DNA of 64,000 bases from Angiostrongylus vasorum (taxonomy: Eukaryota > Nematoda > Chromadorea > Rhabditida > Metastrongylidae): assembly GCA_018806985.1 (NCBI GenBank), contig JADANN010000364.1, forward strand, positions 2,170,001 to 2,234,000, given 5' to 3'. Numbering within the stretch: position 1 is the stretch's first letter; the number at the start of each line of letters is the position of its first letter. The notes below the pieces were generated by a model. That model was not told the origin of the DNA and did not search any database. It was given only the letters and a program-made list of their open reading frames with translations. Shown here piece by piece: positions 58,660 to 64,000 of the stretch. A program made the position numbers and the translations under genes.

Positions 58660-59995
58660 TTGATAATCGGGACTCTATGGAATTAAAAAATTAGAATTGC
58701 CTTTATGTTCTTGATATCATCTGGTTTTCTTGGGTACTCGTTCAGCTTCCATTGACTGACTAGAGCGATATCGTCTGGAATTGTTTCTGTTTAGTTCTTT
58801 TTCCGTGGCTTTTCTCGGTTCCAAACTGAGGGACGGAGTGGTGAATTATGTTAGGAATTCTCTTTTTCAATTCAATTTTGACCCTAAGTAATTTCCAGTA
58901 CTATCACTTCGATTCCATTAGACAACGTTAGGACGTTCCAGACTATTCGCACCAATCTAACTGGTCATTGGGGACAAAGTGTCCTTCATGAACACTTCTA
59001 TCTATTTCATACGTGACTTTACAAGTCGATGCCATGCTTGTTCTTCCAGCTTATCCGTACTGTTCGGATTGGAAGATTCTTTCCGAAAAATGTACCCACC
59101 TATTGTTTTCGTGGGCATGCGAGTGGTGTAATGCCTTCAAGGTATTTCAGCACCTTTCACGACTAAAAGAAATTCTGTAGGTTTCATGACTAAGGAGTAC
59201 GTTGTACGCTTTGTTCTTTGCTGGTGAAATAGTTTGAAGAGTTTTAAGGAAAAAGCTTCATTTGTGTTTACTCATTGACTTTTATCGCGTATTTTTTCGC
59301 TCTATCGACTTCTCTTCCTCTTGTTATCATTTAGTGCTGCTCTGAATTGCTTGGTCGTTCCGTAGCCGCAACCAATTCATGAGCCTTCTGTCCGTTATCA
59401 TAAACTCCGATAAAGGTACAAAGTTGAAGACAATGTTCAGTTCCTTTCAAGATTCCTCAGAATTCCAAGTGTTTTACTTCTGTATCAGGAAGATTGTGCA
59501 GCTTACATTCTCTTCGTAAGCACAGTTCCGGTACAAGACTGCAAAGTACTTGGTCTTCTCTGATGCATTGCAAGTTCTGAACTCAAAATAAGTTGAGTAG
59601 AGGCGAAGACGCCGATGTCTTCGGTGCAGTTGAGCAGGCTTGAAACTGGTAGACGTCAGAAACATCGTGTCCTTAGTTCGCTATCTGTGATAGGAACATC
59701 CAAGTTCCACAAAGCATTTATGACGGAATACTGTTTTCCAGCAACTGCTAAAGCATGGGAGGCTATGCGGAATTTCCACTTCCTTATTATTTTTTTCTTG
59801 CACAGAAAGCAGATTGGAATGGAGATCTCTTATCAGGATGTTCACTGCAAGCTTGTGGTGCACCCATGTATTCATTTCTGATGTAGGATAAGGTGTTATC
59901 TTTGAACGACATAACATTTCACAAACACTATCTCGATGATATCTTTATTTTCTTGGGACATCTCACTGGGATGGAAACTGTATGCTATACTTAGA
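58660..59995. other. No clear gene
   Basis: Short frames on both strands at 59474-59917 overlap each other and lack splice or family support. No repeat family of this window was recognised here. Confidence 0.35.
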
Positions 59996-60002
59996 CTTGA
60001 TA

Positions 60003-60388
60003 CTTAGTACTTGAACGACCCATCCTCACTGGTTGTGCGGTCCCCATCATAATATCCATTTTTCGGAGATTTTCTGGTTTAGCCATTTTGGTTCCCTAGA
60101 ATCCCGAGGTCACCCTGGCCAAAGCCTGGCCCAGGTCTTCACCACCACAGACAGTCGTCGCCCTTGTGGATTAGAGGGACATTTGCCACCATGCGACTTC
60201 GATACCAAAACGATGGTGGATCCTGGTATTGGTTCACTCTTAGCTAGGCTTCCTGATGGAAACGCTGAACTCCTTCTCAGCTTGAGAGATCCTATCGGGG
60301 GCACGAATTCCTCCGTTGTACATCGCAGTTCGACACCCAGGAACACCTCCCAGCCACGACGATGAGGCGGTAAACCGTTGGGAGGTAT
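60003..60388 (-). repeat. Dispersed repeat B, copy 7
   Basis: Complete reversed copy from tacttgaacgacccatcctc to gaggcggtaaaccgttggga, close to copy 5. The 110- and 78-residue frames here come from it. Confidence 0.88.
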
Positions 60389-60394
60389 ACTTAG

Positions 60395-60980
60395 ACAGTG
60401 TATATTATATTATAGTTCGGGGTTACAGAGGGAGAGAAAGCTACATTGGCGCACCGAATTGTTTTACTTGAATATTTACTTTTAGTATGTAGTCATTTGA
60501 TTAGTTTTTACGCTAATGGTTCAACTGTGGGCAGAGAAGAAGGGGGCTGAGGGCTTATCAAAGGAAGAACGCATATTGATTAGTCATATCGAGGTCAAAG
60601 GAAGGTCGGTTTTGAGCGGGCAGCCCAGTCATGTCAACGACCTTAAAAAATCATTACAAAGCATTCATAACACACCTTTTTAAAGATTGGGCAGCGTACT
60701 CAATGTCGCCCTTGTATCTTCAGAACGAATTCTCAAAATTATTTGTAAGTGATTCCAAAGAACTTGTACCTCAAATAATACATAACTTGTAAGTCATTTC
60801 GTAAAAAAAGACGGTCATTTCATTAAAAGAACAGGATGAAGCGAACGCTTCACAAAGAGTTATAGAGGGAAAGAAGCACTCCATGTGGTGGTATTCTACC
60901 AGTGTGCTTGTCACGGTCGGTCGTCAATCTTTCAGTATAGCCTTTATCTGGTAATATTATAGCGGCCCAGGATCGACTTT
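60395..60980. other. Repeat-derived spacer left of the PLE palindrome
   Basis: Contains a fragment related to the pLTR-like family (aggaagaacgcatattgattagtcatatcg at 60565-60595, split across the family border). Otherwise no gene or repeat seen. Confidence 0.4.
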
Positions 60981-60984
60981 CTAT

Positions 60985-62540
60985 TAACCTCGGCATTGGA
61001 ATATGAATGCGTCGTTTTCTCGTTCAGCAATCACGAGTTTGTCAAATAGCATACATTTACTTCCATAGAAAAACAGAATACAATGCAACAGTAGCTGGCG
61101 TTTCGGCAGTATCGCCTTCTTCAGAGCCTGGAAGGGTATACTGATATACAATTTACTACGCCAACGCTTCAATAACACTTACAAAAAAAGACAAAAACTT
61201 TATGGTAATCACATGATCAACAGCTTCTCGAAAAACTCACTTTTTTACGTGACTTCCCAATGAGGAAGATTAAAACAGCTGATTATAGTCGCATATGGTT
61301 GATGACTGCACCATCCCACATCAGAAATTGATGCGAACATACGGGGTCAGGTCGCGTATGAGCTCTTGACATTCATCCCTGCTATTCATTGTAGGGTTTT
61401 TGGCATTTACCCAAAAAACTTCGAGAAGTTTTCGTGCTGGTGTTTTAGTTTCCTGTGCAAGGATATTGACTTTTACTTCAAAATCGTTCCCCGCTGTGCT
61501 TTTGTATCCCTATGCGTGTCTAGTGTGGTACTTTGTCTTAGTTTTTCGTTTGCCATCTAGGTGATCTTTTATACGGATACACAAAGGTCTGCCCGTCTCG
61601 CCAATTTATTCATCTCCCGCAATTATTTACAAGAGATCAGGTATATCGTACCTGAACTCATGCGATCACCGTCCCTGTCATAAGGGCAAATTACGCAATT
61701 CTGTGTTTCACATAGACGGTCGTATAGGCAGTTACGAACTAATTGACGGCAAAGAGTGTAGGATGGTATTTCTACTATCGTAACCGATTCCTCTAGATCT
61801 GCCCTTCTTAAGCATCGTTTAATAGCTACGCTTACTTCATCGCTAATAAAGGGCAACACAAACGGGACTTTCTTTTTGGCCAACTGTTTCGCTTGGGCGC
61901 GTCGCTCTCCTTCTAAACTTATCTAGTGGGGTTACTATTTCGTAGCCATTGGAGATGGCTATTTGCCGAGCCAAGTCGCGCGATTCTTCCCTTTAGTTCC
62001 CTGGTTGTGCACACAGAGGTGACTGTTCGACACATGTTTCTCACAAGCGCCCTCTTTGTGTGTGAAAGGTGGGAAGAAAGAGAATGAACCAGGATGTTTT
62101 TGTTGCTTGGTTTTCGGTAGCACTTTATCATGTAACCGCTACTTGATAGGTTTATTTGAACGTTTAGAAACGGAAGCCAGTCTTTTCTCGGTTTCTCCCG
62201 GGTGAACTTAATGTACTCAGACTGCTCGTTCAATAATTCAAAGCATTTGTCCATCTCCTCCTGCGCAGAGAAGATGACAAAACAATCATCTACATATTTG
62301 CAGTAGAGTAGTGGCCGGAGATCGAGAGCAGGGGGCTTCTATCTTAGACATGAATACAATGGCAAGGCTTGGTGCCAGTCGCTGTCCCATAGCCAACCCC
62401 CTTATTTGCGCGAAATATTTCCCAGACCATCTGAAAATCGAGCAGTTTAGGCACTCCTTTAGGAGAGCCATTAGCTGCTGAATGGACAAGCCATGCATAT
62501 TTATTCTTCCTTCATGTTTAACAAGAAGTTCGAAGATGGC
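60985..62540 (-). mobile_element. Penelope-like element copy 2 (left arm of palindrome)
   Basis: On the minus strand the RT-derived frame begins at the junction (62540) with FELLVKHEGRIN, continues through FRWSGKYFAQIRGLAMGQRLAP, and then shifts frame before the YVDD catalytic box. It recovers as FELLNEQSEYIKFTREKP and YRKPSNKNILVH. It is followed by the linker (SDEVSVAIKRCLRRA), the Cys-rich CETQNCVICPYDRDGDRM box and a GIY-YIG start TIYLISC that stops early. The 3' part extends to a pLTR-like end with a hammerhead-like core at 61100-61124. At least two disruptions make it inactive. Confidence 0.9.
61100..61124 (-). ncRNA. Hammerhead-ribozyme-like core in PLE copy 2 terminal region
   Basis: Minus strand: CTGAAGA, stem GGC-gatact-GCC, GAAAC, then GCCAGC. 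It fits C-U-G-A-N-G-A ... G-A-A-A-C with N = A. Stem III has a change (GCC for GTC) relative to copy 3. Confidence 0.55.
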
Positions 62541-63945
62541 ATGGGACAGCGACTGGCACCAAGCCTTGCCATTGTATTCATGTCTAAGATAGAAGCCCCT
62601 GCTCTCGATCTCCGGCCACTACTCTACTGCAGATATGTAGATGACTGTTTTGTCATCTTCTCTACGCAGGAGGAGATGGACAAATGCTTTGAATTATTGA
62701 ACGAGCAGTCTGAGTACATTAAGTTCACCCGGGAGAAACCGAGAAAAGACTGGCTTCCGTTTTTAAACGTCCAGATAAGCCTATCAAGTAGCGGTTACCT
62801 GACAAAGTGGTACCGAAAGCCAAGTAACAAGAACATCCTCGTTCACTTCCTTTCTTCCCACCCTTCACACACAAAGAGGGCGCTTGTGAGAAACATGTTT
62901 CGAACAGCCACCTCTGTGTGCACAACCGGGGAACTAAAGGAAGAATCGCGCGACTTGGCTCGGCAAATAGCCATCTCCAATGGCTACGAAATAGTAACCC
63001 CCACGAGATAAGTTTAGAAGGAGAGCGATGCGCCCTAAGCGAAACACTTGGCCAAAAAAAAGAAAGTCCCGTTTATGCTGCCCTTTATTAGCGATGAAGT
63101 AAGCGTAGCGATTAAACGATGCTTAAGAAGGGCAGGTCTAGAGGAATCGGTAGCGATAGTTGAAATACCACCGGCTACTCTACGTCGTCAGTTAGTTCGT
63201 AACCGCCTGTATGACCGTCTATGCGAAACAACAAATTGCGTAATCTGCCCTTACGGCAGGGACGGTGATTGCATGAGTTCAGGTACGATATACCTGATCT
63301 CGTGTAATAATTGCGGAGATGAATATATTGGCGAAACGGGCAGGCCTTTTGTGTATCCGTATAAAAGAACACCTAGATGGCAAACGAGAAACTAAGACAA
63401 AGTACCCCACTAGGCACGCATAGGATACAAAAGCACAGCGGGGACGATTTTTGAAGTAAAAGTCAATATCCTTGCGCAGGAGACTAGAACACCAGCGCGA
63501 AAACTTCTTGAGGCTTTTTGGATAAATGCCAAAAACCCTACAATGAATAGCAGGGATGAATGCCCAGAGGTCATACGCGACCTGACCCCGTATGTTCGCA
63601 TCAATTTCTGATGTGGGATGGTGCAGTCATCAACCTTATGCGACCATAATCAGCTGTTCTAATCTTCCTCATGGGAAGGCACGTAAAAAAAAGCGGTGAG
63701 TTTTTTTCGAGAAGCTGTTGACCATGTAATTACCATAGAGTTTTTCGTCTTTTTGTAAGTGTCATTGAAGCGTTTGGCCTAGTAAATTGTATGTCAGTAT
63801 ACCCTTCCAGGCTCTGAAGAAGGCGATACTGCCGAAACGTCAGCTACTGTTGTATTGTATTGTGTTTTTTGTATGGAAGTAAATGTATGCTGTTTAACAA
63901 CCTCGCGATTGCTGAACAAGAAAACGACGCATTCATTATAGCGGC
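62541..63945 (+). mobile_element. Penelope-like element copy 3 (right arm of palindrome)
   Basis: It starts exactly at ATGGGACAG within the RT (MGQRLAPSLAIVFMSKIE), keeps the catalytic YVDD at about 62634-62645, RDWLPF-like LPFLNVQISL, and YRKPSNKNILVHFLSSHPSH. A stop lies near 63009. A second frame (63048 on) carries SDEVSVAIKRCLRRAGLEES, CETTNCVICPYGRDGDCMSS and the GIY-YIG endonuclease TIYLISCNNCGDEYIGETGRP. The 3' untranslated part ends with a hammerhead-like core at 63814-63838. The RT lacks its N-terminal half, so the copy is 5'-truncated. Confidence 0.92.
63814..63838 (+). ncRNA. Hammerhead-ribozyme-like core in PLE copy 3 terminal region
   Basis: CTGAAGA (63814-63820), stem II GGC/GCC around gatact, GAAAC (63834-63838) followed by GTCAGC. 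The upstream tatgtcag could supply a GUC cleavage triplet and short stems I and III. The arrangement matches minimal hammerheads described in PLE terminal repeats. Confidence 0.6.
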
Positions 63946-64000
63946 CATTATTCCGTCACAAAAAATGGAGAGCTGAATCCAGCTGTCTTTCGAACTCCTT

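Noticed and set aside
62725..62925. Minus-strand 66-codon frame inside PLE copy 3
   Set aside because: Antisense of the RT frame, which carries the recognisable motifs.

Overview
This is eukaryotic DNA, most likely from a nematode. My inference is a repeat-rich clade V (strongylid or hookworm-like) species. The evidence is AT-rich sequence, spliced genes with short exons and TTTTCAG-type acceptors, RTE-type retrotransposon tails, a Penelope-like element, many tRNA-derived SINEs, and housekeeping proteins that align exon by exon with metazoan families. No prokaryotic gene organisation or CRISPR is present.

Four genes can be read with confidence. (1) A YIPF1/YIPF2-type Golgi membrane protein, minus strand, about 12817-19560. 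(2) A ZRANB2-type RanBP2 zinc-finger/RS splicing protein, minus strand, 20562-22738. (3) The coatomer subunit beta (COPB1), plus strand, 24745-35237, reconstructed as 18 exons giving exactly 953 codons plus stop. (4) An ACBP-domain enoyl-CoA delta isomerase (ECI2 type), plus strand, 55479-58617, about 385 codons. A proline-rich protein of unknown function ends at 43264 on the plus strand with a good poly(A) signal. Weaker candidates are a minus-strand gene in 1.7-6.6 kb and a plus-strand membrane-protein gene in 36.2-38.3 kb.

Most of the rest is mobile DNA. I see a tRNA-derived SINE family (A, about 15 copies), a second tRNA-derived SINE family (C, about 9 copies) and a dispersed repeat (B, 7 copies). 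B and C share their 3' tail with RTE-type non-LTR remnants. There is a foldback MITE family (D), an internally deleted mariner pseudogene, a TA-flanked foldback element carrying a CCA-bearing tRNA-Gly relic, and three Penelope-like element (PLE) copies. Two PLE copies form a 3-kb head-to-head palindrome at the right end. Several pLTR-like fragments carry hammerhead-ribozyme-like cores.

Layout: 1-12 kb weak gene candidates and repeats; 12.8-19.6 kb YIPF, with a PLE that is itself interrupted by a B repeat in its largest intron; 20.5-22.7 kb ZRANB2; 23.8-24.7 kb repeat-derived DNA just upstream of COPB1; 24.7-35.2 kb COPB1 with repeats in at least five introns; 35.4-55.4 kb repeats, the proline-rich gene and microsatellites; 55.5-58.6 kb ECI2; 60-64 kb repeat B and the PLE palindrome. 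The confident genes belong to unrelated housekeeping pathways (COPI/Golgi traffic, splicing, fatty-acid oxidation). I see no metabolic cluster. The biologically unusual content is the retroelement/ribozyme layer.
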